This document shows positions 46,890-57,404 of a DNA stretch of 64,000 bases, in pieces. Source of the stretch: Daphnia carinata (Eukaryota; Arthropoda; Branchiopoda; Diplostraca; Daphniidae). The DNA lies in contig NC_081333.1 in the NCBI RefSeq assembly GCF_022539665.2, positions 5,392,971-5,456,970 on the forward strand. Direction: 5' to 3'. The position numbers and the translations under genes were made by a program. Under the pieces are notes generated by a model. The model was not told where the DNA came from. It made no database searches and worked only from the letters and a program-made list of their open reading frames with translations. Every line of letters begins with the position of its first letter. Position 1 is the first letter of the stretch.

Positions 46890-49800
46890 TTAATGAAATA
46901 GTGGGCTGATAAAATCACGGATTCGAGTAGGAGGGGAAACCGTGCGAACCAGTCGAGTAGAGACCGAAATTTGAGGGACAGCAGCCGGGCCGACCAACGG
47001 GGATGGGACAGCAGTATCAGGTGCGCTCTCCGGGTTTTTTGAATTCGCCTCTTTGCTGAGTGTATCCGTGCGCATGTCTTCCAACGGACTGTCAGCGGCG
47101 GTGTCGTTCGCAGTCGTCCTATTTAAGTGTCGGGCGGCCGGATTGTCCGCCATACCGTTATCCACCAAACCGCTGTCCGACACATCAGAGTCATCCTCGG
47201 GGCACCAGTCAATTTCTTCACGGACATGAAAGGGGCGGAGCTGCGCGACGTGGGCATTAAACCGATTCCAAGTTCGTCGCCTGCGGAAGGCAGGGACGTC
47301 TTCGACAAGGTAAGTGTTTTTACACTTGGGCCGAACAATCTGGAAAGGCCCGATGAATTTGGGCAGCAGTTTCTTTGTCCGACCAACGATCCTGATGTTT
47401 CTGGCAACAAGAACCAATTCTCCCTTCTCGAACCGCCGGGCATGACGATGACGTTGGTCATAGCGCAGCTTGCTTTTTCTTTGAGACTCTTCAATCAGGC
47501 GACGGGCAATCGAACGCCACTTAAAGACGCGGCGATGAAATTCGCGAGGAGACACGGAAGAAGCCGTAGGCCAAGAAAAAGCAGATTGATGCGGTAGCCT
47601 AGCTGGACGACCATGGACAAGCTCGAACGGGGAATAGCGGGTTGAAGATTGCTTTGAGGTGTTGATGCAAAGAGTCGCAGCCGGAAGATGTTCATCCCAG
47701 TCATTCTGCTCCACGTTAATGAATCCTTTCACGGCAGACACCAATGTGCGGTTGGACCGTTCGACCAAACCGTTCGTCTGAGGGCGTTCAGTGGTCGCCA
47801 GGACATGCCGTACTCCGAGTCGATTCAATTCTAAAGGCAATGAGTGCGCAGTAAAAGCGGATCCTTTGTCCGTAATGATTCTTTTCATCATTCCATGCTG
47901 GGGAATGACGTGTTCTCGAAGGGCTCGAATGACGGATTCTGTGGTTAAGTCTGGGACGGGAATCGCCATCAACCACTTAGTCAAGTAGTCAATCCGGACG
48001 AAAACGTGTAGGTTTCTGCGGGCGGTAAGTTTGAAGGGCCCTAGGTGATCCGCTCCCAGCGTGTCAAACGGTTCCTTTGGTGGAGGGATCGACATTAATT
48101 TGCCAACCAGCCGCCCGCTCATCGGCTTGTTGAACTGGCAATGAGGGCAGGAGGACACATAGGCGACGACACTCTTTCTAAGTCCCGGCCACCAATAACA
48201 CAGGGACACTTTGGCCAATGTTTTGTCGATGCCCATGTGCCCCCCACTCGGCTCGTCATGGCACGCATGAAGGACGTCACGACGGAGAAACGATGGCACC
48301 ACTAACAAGCGAGGAAGTCCCGATCCGCAATTCTTCCGATAGAGGCAGTGTTTATGAAGTTGAAAGACGGGATCAGCTGGAGAATCGCGGAGACGCAAAA
48401 TAATTTTCCGAAGAGAAGAGTCCCCTTGCTGGAGAAGTGCTACCTCTTCCGGTGGGTGGTAACTGCCAACTAGGGCACAAACCATACGATCGGTTGGATC
48501 CGTGTACTCAGGGGCACCAACAGGATACCGTGAGAGGGCGTCAGCAACAACGTTCAATTCTCCTTTGAGATCGTGGACTTCAATGTCGTAATCCTGCAAG
48601 GCAAGGATCCAGCGCGCCAATTTACCTTCCACATCTTTCTTTGAGTGAAGCCACTTGAGGGCGATGTTGTCGGTCCAAACAGTAAATCGACGCCCGTAAA
48701 GATGATGACGAAGCTTTCCGAGGGCCCACACGAGTGCACAGCACTCCAACTCGTTGCTGCAGTAGTTTTGTTCGGCTGAAGAGGTTCCGCGACTGATGAA
48801 GGTGATTGGTCGCTCTCCGTCGGTGTCAACTCTGCTGAGGACAGCCCCCAACCCAAGCTTGCTGGCGTCCGTCTTCAACTCCAGCCGGCAATCGTCGTCA
48901 TCACAGGCCAGAGTAGGTGCTACCATAAGTGCGTCCTGTATATCCCGCATAGCCCGTTGCTCAGTAGTAGTCCAGCTCCAAGCAACTCCTTTTTTTAGCA
49001 AGTGATGAAGAGGAGCCGCCAAGCGCGCGTACGACAGGATGAACCGGCGATAATAAGAGGCAATTCCGAGAAAGGATTTCAATGGACTCGTGTCTGTCGG
49101 AATAGGGAAGCGGTCAATGGCCTCGAGTTTTTGCGGATCCGGTCGAATACCTTGGCGGTCGATGAGATGACCGAGGTAGCGCATGGAATCCGTAGCAAAA
49201 GTACATTTAGCCGGATTGAGCTTGAGTCCCGCAGCACGTAAAGCCGTCAAGACAGCATCAAGACGATCCAAATGAGTTTCAAACGAGTCGGCGAAGATGG
49301 CGATGTCGTCCAGATACACAAGGCAATGAGTCCAACGAAGATGCCGAAGTACCTGATCCATCAAGCGTTGAAACGTTGCGGGGGAGTTACAAAGGCCGAA
49401 TGGCATCCGTTTGAAGTGAAACAGTCCGTCAGCGGTCACGAAAGCAGTTTTCTCGCGGTCGCATTCACGAATGGGGACTTGCCAGAATCCATTTTTCAAG
49501 TCGAGAGAGGACATGAATTTATCCCCCTTTTTGTCGCCGGCACTAGTAACTCTCTCTAGGATTTCGTCGATTCGTGGAAGGGGGTAGAGATCGCGTCGTG
49601 TTTTGGAGTTGATAGGGCGATAGTCAATACAGAATCGCCAGGATCCGTCCTTTTTTGGAACCATGACCACTTGGGCCGCCCATGGGCTGTTGGAGCGTTC
49701 AATTACGTCCTTTTCGAGCATGTCGTTCACTTGGGAACTAATGAGACGACGTTCGCAAGCAGACGTCCGGTGAAGAGTGGATCCAATCGGTCGACAATCG

Positions 49801-50201
49801 CCCGTATCTATACAGTGCTCGATTCCGTGAGTCGGGACAGATTTCTGGTCAACGAAAGAGTCGGAATGACGATCCAAAAGTTTAAAAAACCGTTCGCGCT
49901 GCTCTGCGGTAACGTTATCACCGACGACGAGGTTCTTCCTGATGTCTTCTGGTATGGGAGGGGGTGAAGAGGAGACAGCGACACTACAAACAGTGTCACC
50001 CACGTCGTTGGCCGTATTAAGAGAGATTACAGAGGTGCGTAGTAATTCAACGCTCGCTAGTGCATTACCCTCGTTCCATTGGAGAGGCTGACTGCTCAGA
50101 TTAACTACCGGGATGTAAAGAGCCCTCTTACTGGCAGTGACAATGCAATTTGGAATAATCCATTCACGAGACGGTTGAGATGAGAAGGACTTGGTTACTA
50201 T
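46890..50201 (-). pseudogene. pol: Gypsy pol: reverse transcriptase, RNase H, integrase (frame intact after a TGA)
   Basis: The frame is open from just after TGA 50204-50202 to 46890 and is the same frame as protease. The caller's first codon at 50003 is GTG, not ATG. Numbering from there: RT with FCIDYRPIN (124-132), Asp168, and YLDD (Asp232, Asp233); RNase H with TDAS (Asp379), Glu420, Asp445 and ADALSR (Asp488); integrase zinc finger His582, His589, Cys619, Cys622; catalytic Asp652, Asp712, Glu748, with exactly 35 residues between the last two. A GPF-type module (KFIGPFQIV, 882-890) and an acidic, Pro-rich tail follow. All catalytic residues are present. It would normally be made as a Gag-Pro-Pol fusion, so the upstream TGA should block it. 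Confidence 0.92.
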
Positions 50202-51068
50202 TCAAACGTCTCCCATTGTACATGGAACATCCGTCATGATGAACCGCATGCCTCCCGGTGGCAAGACCGTTCGCTTCCTTACGTTAGCGTAGAATGGAAT
50301 TGGAGAAGCCGGAAGATCGTTGTCAAGCGAAATAGAGCCAAGGAAATCCCCAAACGAATCCGGCAACGAGGACTCCGGCACCTCCTCCACGATTGGATCC
50401 AGTGTACGTTGATAGGTCGAACAACGGCTGTTGCGAGAAGCTCCAGACACTGGCCAGTCCGACTTGAGACCAAGGCCCATCGCCGGAATATCCGTTACTG
50501 GTGAAGTTGCTAAAAATGCATCGTCCTGGATATCGTCGTCAGCGACGAGGCCAGGAACCATTAAAATAGACACTGCTGCACAAATATCTTGGATCGAGGG
50601 TTCTGATGTGTCCAACTTCTTGAGAGAAAGGTCTAATCTGTGAGGGCGGACATGAGCCGTGAGCCGTCCACCTTCTGCGTAAACAATAATGCGCCCTTTT
50701 TCGAGCCACTCGGCTCCCAAAATCATGTCGTACAGAGAATTTTCCACAATCTTAACTCGCTTCAACTCGGCCGCAACGCCCTCAAACCGAACTGAGAGCG
50801 CCATTTCACCAACAACAGGGACTTTTATTTTGTCGAAACCTACGACATGACCGCCAAACTTGTTTTCTTCTTTTAGAATGCTCTCAACAATATCTTTACG
50901 AACAACACTGACCATTGCGCCACTATCCACCATGGCATGTACATCCCCGACCTGTGCAACGTTGACGGAAACCATAGCTAACTTAGTCGGTTGAGGGACT
51001 GGACTTATTGCTGATGATCGAGCCGGTCCTGCCCCCATGAGCCGGCTGCGTCGTTTTCCGGAAAAAAA
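50202..51068 (-). pseudogene. pro: Gypsy aspartic protease region, ends in TGA
   Basis: Entered from gag by a predicted -1 shift at 51062-51068. The retroviral-type aspartic protease core shows MVDSGAMVSVV (catalytic Asp near 50927) and the later DMILGAEWL motif. The enzyme matures the Gag-Pol polyprotein. The frame is the same as that of pol (51158 and 50003 differ by a multiple of three) but is closed by TGA at 50204-50202, so protease and pol are separated by a single stop codon. In related elements the two are continuous. Whether this stop is a mutation or a leaky codon is not decidable from one copy; a mutation is likelier. Confidence 0.85.
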
Positions 51069-52291
51069 TAAGAAGCGACGACTGGTGGTGGACGCGTTGG
51101 GCGTCGGGGTTCTGGGCAATCCACAGCGTAGTGACCCTTGTAGTTGCAGTTGTAGCATGTGATCTCGTTCAAAGGAAGGCGAAAACTGGGGCGGGGGCGT
51201 CGGGCGAAAACTTCGTTGTACGCTGGACGTGGGCTAAACGCAGCTGACGGGCCAGCATGAGTTGGGCCTAATGGCCGTGGAGATGGATTGCGCCACGAAG
51301 TAGTTGGAGGTTGACCGACTGCTCTGGCAACTTCACGGACGTCTTGCTTGATCTGGATGATTTGCTCGCCGAAAGTCTTCAGCACACTTGCCAAATCAGG
51401 CTGAGTCGCGAGAGAGCTCACATGTGGAACAGGAGGGGCCTGCGGAGTTATGGTGTTGTTGCCAATGGCTTCCAAGTCACGAATACGCACAATGAACGCG
51501 GCTAAATCGGTGGGGGCGGGAGGATTGGCTAGCATGATTGCTCTTTGATCCGGATAGTAGAGCCCCTTACTCAGATAGTTGACGGCCTCTGCCATGGGCA
51601 ATTGGTGAGGGCACAAGTTACACAGCCGCATCTTCTCAAGGGCGTATTGAGCTCCCGACTCGTTCGGCAGTTGAACACGGCTTTCGATCTGCAGGCACCA
51701 TTGAACCTAGGATAAACGCGGTTGAAATGTAGCTTGCAGAGCGGCCAACCAAGCTGGCCATAGAGCATAATCATGTCCCGTCATGTCCTGCCAACGCAAA
51801 GCCGGACCGGACAGTTTACCGATGGCCACTCTCAGCTTGACATCGTCCACCCATACCTCAGCCACGGCAGTGCGATTGAGAATGGAGAGCCAATCGGTTA
51901 GGCTATCTGTAGCCTGGCCAGTGTACACGGGGATGGCTAACACAGCTGAAGAGCGGGGCCCCTGTTGAGCAGCTTGCTGAACGACGGGCGGATTGGCTAG
52001 CTGAGCCAAGAGATCCTGATGAGCCTGCTGCTGCACGATTAAGTCTTGGTGAAGCTGGTTATGGGCCGCTGTTTGTGCCTGCTGGTTAATATTCATCTGC
52101 CCAGTCAGAGCCGTGAGGGCATCAGTCAACTGTTGATTCGCCATCGTAAGTTGTGAGATAGGAACGTTGACCACTGGTGTATTTTTACAACGACGTGTAG
52201 CTCCGCACTTGCAGTAGAGTGAACAAAAACGACCAGCAACCGAGCAAGAGCAACGCAAGCAATCGCCCTTAACGCAGCGACAGCTGGGCAT
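51005..52291 (-). pseudogene. gag: Gypsy gag with N-terminal CXC-like domain, one in-frame TAG
   Basis: The first ATG is at 52291; the longer open frame starts with GTG. Residues 4-35 form a Cys pattern C-x-C-x4-C-x2-C-x-C-x6-C-x3-C-x-C-x5-C followed by KN, resembling the CXC (tesmin/TSO1, MSL2) zinc-binding DNA-interaction domain. A Gln-rich coiled stretch follows, then a capsid-like part (AIPVYTGQATDSLTDWLSIL). TAG at 51709-51707 interrupts the frame after 194 codons, and the same frame continues with SKGLYYPDQRAIMLANPPAP. Near 51157 is the nucleocapsid CCHC knuckle CYNCNYKGHYAVDC. Gag would package element RNA. The frame ends at 51005, overlapping protease. Confidence 0.85.
51062..51068 (-). 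promoter_or_regulatory. T TTT TTT slippery heptamer for -1 frameshifting (gag to pro)
   Basis: In gag phase the minus strand reads TA[T TTT TTT]CCG, the canonical X_XXY_YYZ type. The protease frame is -1 relative to gag and open on both sides, so slippage here would join gag to protease. No downstream pseudoknot was verified. Confidence 0.75.
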
Positions 52292-52329
52292 GGGCAACAC
52301 AGAACAAGAGAAAGAGAACACAGTGCTGT

Positions 52330-52689
52330 CTACTTGGCTGTATTTTTCGGTTTAGAACTTTGCTCGATCGGATTCAATTCCTCTTCAGTAAACTCAATTC
52401 CATCGATACAAATTACGTCGTCGTCGATTGGTGCAGTGGGAGCTTCAACAGGTGGTACGGGTTATTCAGTTGGGGTATCCGGTTGCAGTTGATCGTCGGG
52501 TAGCTTCTCGCCACGTTGCTCGAGGTATTCGTCAAGCTCAACAAGCAGCCTTTGCTTTTCAAAGAATCGTCTCCTAGCTCGCTTTTGCTTCTTCCTTCCA
52601 CGAGCCTTTTCACTTGCTCGTTTCCCAGGCAGTTTCAAGCTAGGGGGGGACAGGCCAACAAGGGACCCGACCACACTCAAGGAATGCAC
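52330..52689 (-). pseudogene. Small ORF upstream of gag (basic, then acidic), one in-frame TAA
   Basis: Begins MHSLSVVGSLVGLSPPSLKL, then a Lys/Arg-rich segment (KARGRKKQKRARRRFFEKQR) and a helical, Glu-rich part. TAA at 52464-52462 interrupts it, after which the same frame continues through DDDVICIDGIEFTEEELNP to TAG at 52332-52330. The end lies about 40 bases before the gag ATG. Gypsy elements usually lack an ORF here. It could be a divergent accessory protein or a fortuitous open frame in the leader; the biased composition favours coding. Confidence 0.5.
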
Positions 52690-53221
52690 AAAACGTGGTT
52701 GACGGCTATGATGGCGGCCACGTGGGAGTGGGCATCAAATATTTCGCGATCGAGCCTAGCCTACTAGGGCCCGGCCACAATGTTGAATATATGAAATGCA
52801 CCAATAAACGGCCCCACAACCACCCAAAAAAAAAGAGATTTTAAAAATTTTAGCAGACTCGCTTTGATAAAGACTTCGGTCTCGACAAATAAATTTGGGC
52901 TCCAATACCGAGTGGATCAACACACACACTTTGAGATAAATAATAAGGGAACTATCGACAGAATGTTGCCGGTCGTACCAACTAGAGTACAACCTTGCAA
53001 TAACTAGTCGAAAACACAAAAGAAATCACTCGAAAACTGTCCTCGAAAACCGGCAAAAGAAAGAAAAAAAAAGAGGAAACGAGAGGAACCGCCACGAAGA
53101 GGCTGCTACGAGCTGACAAAATGGCCGATCAAGATGGCCGACCTTGCAGGAACTAGATTCAGCGAATCGAAAAAACAGTAAAATCTGACGAAATTAAACT
53201 ATGGGGAAACTCGGGATCTCG

Positions 53222-53233
53222 CCGCTGCCACCA
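53222..53233 (-). promoter_or_regulatory. Primer binding site, tRNA-Leu type
   Basis: One base inside the 5' LTR the minus strand reads TGGTGGCAGCGG. That is the complement of the CCGCTGCCACCA 3' end typical of a eukaryotic tRNA-Leu. It primes minus-strand cDNA synthesis. Confidence 0.75.
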
Positions 53234-53234
53234 C

Positions 53235-53451
53235 TGTTACAGCTCGGCTGTAAATAACGTTCGTAAATCGTGAATCGCTTCAATTTCTGTATTAATTTCT
53301 CTGAACGATCGGACTCAGCTAACGCGTGATCCTTCGTTCCATTCGAGACTACCCCCTCCGCCTCGGCAAGGCCAAAAAAGGGGGTAAGAGAGAAAGAGGC
53401 ACTCACGCCATCTAGGAGGAAAAACAGGTACACTTGGGCCGGGTCCCAACA
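53235..53451 (-). repeat. Gypsy 5' LTR
   Basis: 217 bp, partner of 46444-46660 with four differences. TGTT...AACA termini. It abuts the ATAC duplication at 53452-53455. Confidence 0.93.
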
Positions 53452-53455
53452 ATAC

Positions 53456-54165
53456 ACAACCAAACAGAAAACCAGTAATTTACAGAATTTGTTCCCATCT
53501 CTGCAAAGAAGGGATGAGATTTCCACTATGATGAAAATGCGATGAAAAACTGATACTACGCTGAGGTATAAGTTTTTTACGCGTAGATCAACATCTTGAA
53601 ATTTGACACCTATGAATGAAACCATTCAAGAGTTTCACTTTTGTCATTGATGCGTGAACCACACTAGCTACTATTTTCTACTTCAGAAAACTGAGTTTGT
53701 ATCTTAGTCTGTTTTTCTCTTATTTTTTCCACAATACTGTCAACCAGAGTTCTATTTGGTGTTAGATTGGGATTTATCAACAATGCCAGGGCTTTTCATT
53801 CTCTACATCAACTTGCTATAGAATAGAAAATTAGCAACTACATCCAATTAGAGCTTATCATTTTAATTTACCATGTCTTCTCCAAACTGTGAATGATTTT
53901 TAAAGTATGATTCTCCATTGTTACATTCATGTTCTTCAAGGTCTGCACCAAATGGTGTGGGCCGTACCTAACAATGTGGCTCGTAGAATATTAAACAGAA
54001 AAACATCTTGTACAATTTGATACATTAAATATCTTACCTTGAACGATCGACCCAGTTTCTCCTGTTTCTTCTTCAAGCTCTTGCTGTTCTTTCTGAGCTT
54101 GTTTCAAAACCCTTGCTAACAGTTTGTCGTCAAGAAATATATGGCCTGCATCGGTCCTATTTTTC
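53456..54165 (-). pseudogene. BYSL: Bystin-like gene fragment, decayed, gypsy-interrupted
   Basis: Bystin (yeast Enp1) is a 40S ribosome assembly factor. Minus-strand exons match its N-terminal half in order: IFLDDKLLARVLKQAQKEQQ (about 54160-54039), PTPFGADLEE..HSQFGEDM (about 53978-53877), VDVENEK then LLINPNLTPNRTLVDSIVEK and QTKIQTQFSEV (about 53826-53688), LRVKNLYLSVVSV (about 53600-53545) and IPSLQRWEQIL (about 53510-53476). Splice borders are visible. Lesions: a one-base shift after VDVENEK, further shifts around LRVKN, loss of sequence between VSV and IPSL, and TAA after WEQIL. The gypsy element follows directly, and I could not recognise bystin sequence on its far side. Confidence 0.7.
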
Positions 54166-55379
54166 GTCTATTACTAGGAAAGAACTGCATGGAAAGAACG
54201 AAAATTGAATGATTTTCGCGGTGCTTTTGGCGGGTCTGAATACGAACATATATTAACATGAAGACTGGTCAAATATTATTACTGAAATCGAAACAAGAAT
54301 GGATGTGTGGAGGCATTAGCTTGGGAAACGATTCTGTTCAAAAATAAATTTAAACAAAAACTATGTTCCGCTCGTATCCAGGCTGTGATATGTCTTAAAT
54401 TTCACTCAGTTCCTTGTTGCGATTACAAGGATCCCTAATCAATACAGTACCACACGGTGTCAAATCTAAGAAAATTCTTTGTAGCAAACGTATTAAAGTC
54501 ACTAACAGTACGGTCGCGGAAAGCTGATTTCACCTTCAACGTAATTTACGAATGTATTGCCTTGCGCTTGTTGAATTTTAAGTTGGTCATATTGCAGAAG
54601 CGAAGACCCCTCGCTTAAACTGATGTATTCTTTAACCTATGTAAGGCAAACGTGGAAAACAAGTATTGTTTTTTAAGGCGAAAATGTTGTATGAAATAGC
54701 ATTAGCTCATCGCGATTGGAAGGAACCAAACGAGGTTATTTACGTAGACACTTTTGCGTTGGGCAGTTCTCTTGAACCAAGGTGCTATCCATTACGAGTC
54801 GACTTAAATCCCGCTTAGCACTGTTGTCACCACCGAATTTGCGGACGATATGGGAAATGCATTCATATCCATCTGTAAATATAATGCTGTTTCAACCGAC
54901 AATAACACTACATTCACCATCTCTATTTTGTTCAGTGAAATATAGCAGCGATAAAGCCGTCTACTTCTCGTCGCGTTTCTTCACTTCTATTGCTGACACT
55001 GGTACAACAGATCGTGACGTTACGCGTTTAACAGTCAGCCGTAGTGAGATTGACCTCGGTAATACCAAGAATACATATCAAACAGCATACGGAGAATCAC
55101 ATAGTAGCGCAGTTTCGGTAAGTAAAAACGGTCTTTAAATGTAAAAAAAAATATGCTCTTCTTTAATATTATTGAATAACAATGCTTGTATTATTTCTTT
55201 TCTAATAACACGTGATACTTCTGGATCTTACCGTACTGCATTGATCGCATTTATTGAACAAAAAATTTATACTGTCGGCCCGGACTTAAGTTTCTTCCTT
55301 ATTTAACATTGAAGGTCCTGTTTCAACGTTTCTATTGTTATAGCGAACATAAAGGACATTCACTAGAGAACGAAATAAA
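54166..55379. other. No recognised gene; one 118-residue open frame
   Basis: A plus-strand open frame at 54782-55138 contains SSDKAVYFSSRFFTSIADTG and TVSRSEIDLGNTKNTYQTAY and ends near a possible GT donor. It has no signal peptide and no domain I recognise. It could be an exon remnant. Confidence 0.3.
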
Positions 55380-55715
55380 ATTATATACTCCGTCTAACTA
55401 CTTCGAGCCCAGCTACAGCACAACAATAAATGCTACTCCAGCGTACTACGCCGAGGATCCCAAGTACTATTTGGCCTCCGTTATTCGGAAGCACCCACGC
55501 ACTACACGACTAAGGCTCAGGAATAATACACAACACAAGCTCCTCAGTATTGCAGCACACAGATGTCCGACTACCACATTATCACTTACGCAGCTTTTGT
55601 TTCCAACATTGAGGTCCCCAAGTAATATAGGGCCTCAAACTATTACCAAGCAAAAGCTGCGCTTTACTACACCACGTCTTTATTGGCATACACGATAACG
55701 GAATTGTCCGAATCT
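55380..55715 (+). pseudogene. Tyrosine-rich YY-repeat protein remnant
   Basis: The sequence encodes degenerate repeats of the kind TPAYYAEDPKYY, YTTKAQE, YTTQAPQY and ALYYTTSLL, spread over frames by small indels and with two stops (for example after TTKAQE and after EVPK). Tandem AAPxYYTEAPKYY/YYTTKAPEYY repeats are, to my knowledge, characteristic of an expanded secreted protein family in Daphnia. The assignment rests on this pattern only. The copy is clearly broken. Confidence 0.55.
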
Positions 55716-57404
55716 ATCTAAGCTAGCCTATTTTCTACCGCATGATCAATAAATGTCAAGTTCACACGAATGCAAGATTTGCAGATCGAAATAAAGTGTG
55801 AGCCACAAGTTTTTGGTTTGTTTGCGTAAAACATTTATTTACTCAAGTGCAATACAAAACTAACAAAAGAACAACAATTCTTCGAAAGAGCATCGCATGT
55901 GGCTTCACGGTCGTTTGCCTCGTCACCTTCCCACCCCGTCGAGTTCACTTCGCTAATTCGGGCTTATGTCTGAGTTCTAGGGACAAGAGAAGACATGCAA
56001 ATCGCCTAGACCGCGCTCACGTGTGAGATCGACTACATGAGCTGGCCACCCTTCTGGACCAGATTATACTTGTATAAATATAAGGCTTGATTTCTGATGG
56101 TTGCCCAGAACACTCAGAGGACGTCAAAGGATATTATCACGTGACCACTTGATATCGCATGTCTCGTGGCCTGCTAATTTTTCCTGGTCACACCAGTTTG
56201 TCAAGAGCGACTTGAAAAGAACTAATCGTGGGGCAGTCGAAGGGCGAACGCTTCCGGCGCCACACACCCACTCTGTTCAATTCAGACCTCAACCGGTCAC
56301 TCATGATTGGGTAAAGTGACGGAAAAAAAGAGAGCAGTACATTTAAGGCTTCAATCGTTGCGTCCCATTTATCCTTCCCCGTTTGAACGGCGAAGCTGAA
56401 AATGGTGAATGGAAAGCAAACGGTATGAACTGTAAATGGGTATTAGGTGTTCACATGAGTTATAAACGGTGGATTAATACGGATATGACGACCAATCCCG
56501 CTCTTTTTTCACGTTCCGTGTAACCTTCACGAATATTTTTTATTAGGTTTTGTATAAATCATGCGCATCACAGTAAGCAACGTGTTATTTATTACGTATA
56601 CTCTTAGTTTTTTATCGATAGTTTTACATAGTTTTGTTGTTTTGTATGTTTTTGTTTGATGAACAAATAGACAAAGATTTTGTTATTTCGGAATTCGTCC
56701 GGAATCAGACTAGACTTGAAGTTGTGTTTGGAAAGCCATGAAATATCATAGCATGTAAAATTTGTTGGGGCATTAGAACGGCAAACGATATAGAAAGAAA
56801 TAATTTACATAACAGGCTTTCTAATACGAACAAAATGTTTACCGACACATAAAATCTTTTGTCCAGCGCAGTCGCCTCGACAGTCTTGTTTCCTTACCAA
56901 AAACAAGAAGATGACGAGCAATCTGGTAGGCTATATGTGTGGTTCTTTATGTTTATTCAAATTTAACGCAACCTCACGATTTGAAACTTGTAAAAAGCAA
57001 TCTTGTATTAGCAGTGTATCACCAGTGCATTCTGCCTATTCCCTAGTGGCAAAAGGGGCAAATGCACTTGCATGGTAGTATGCAAACATGCATACCTTAC
57101 GATACGAGATTTTCTGCCCAATATACCGTTATGTTTCGAATTTCCCTTAACTTTTTGTCTTATTATGAATAGAATCATTTTTGTTACACCTTTTCCTTTA
57201 AATTTATTTATGACATTTTCAGAATATGTTTGAAAACAATTTTTTGGTTGTGTCTGTCGCTCGTTAGACGTTATCCCACCTACCCCACCCACGAAGAACC
57301 TCGCTTTTTTTTCTTTGAAGAACTCGACAAAACTTTACAGTATATAAGAGGACAAAAGAGCCGCCGCAATGTGCTAGCCTTCTTGAAAAAAGCTTATTGC
57401 CCGA
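55716..57404. other. No gene recognised
   Basis: AT-rich with only short frames on both strands. No repeats or terminal inverted repeats were noticed. It may include upstream parts of the sushi/EGF locus, whose first recognised module begins near 57420. Confidence 0.4.

Larger units (their letters stand above)
46444..53451 (-). mobile_element. Ty3/gypsy LTR retrotransposon, full length (7008 bp)
   Basis: Two 217-bp LTRs (46444-46660 and 53235-53451) differ at four positions. The 4-bp target duplication ATAC is at 46440-46443 and 53452-53455. Reading on the minus strand, the primer binding site adjoins the right LTR. It is followed by a small upstream ORF, gag, a T7 slippery site, protease, and pol in the order RT, RNase H, integrase, as in Ty3/gypsy. 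No envelope gene follows pol. Few LTR differences mean a fairly recent insertion, yet gag and pro/pol each carry one in-frame stop. It sits in a decayed bystin-like gene. Confidence 0.95.

Noticed and set aside
47127-47597. 156-codon plus-strand frame opposite pol
   Set aside because: Shadow of the high-GC pol gene on the opposite strand.
53222-53233. tRNA gene fragment
   Set aside because: Only the 3'-end-like 12 bases are present, at the exact place of a primer binding site.
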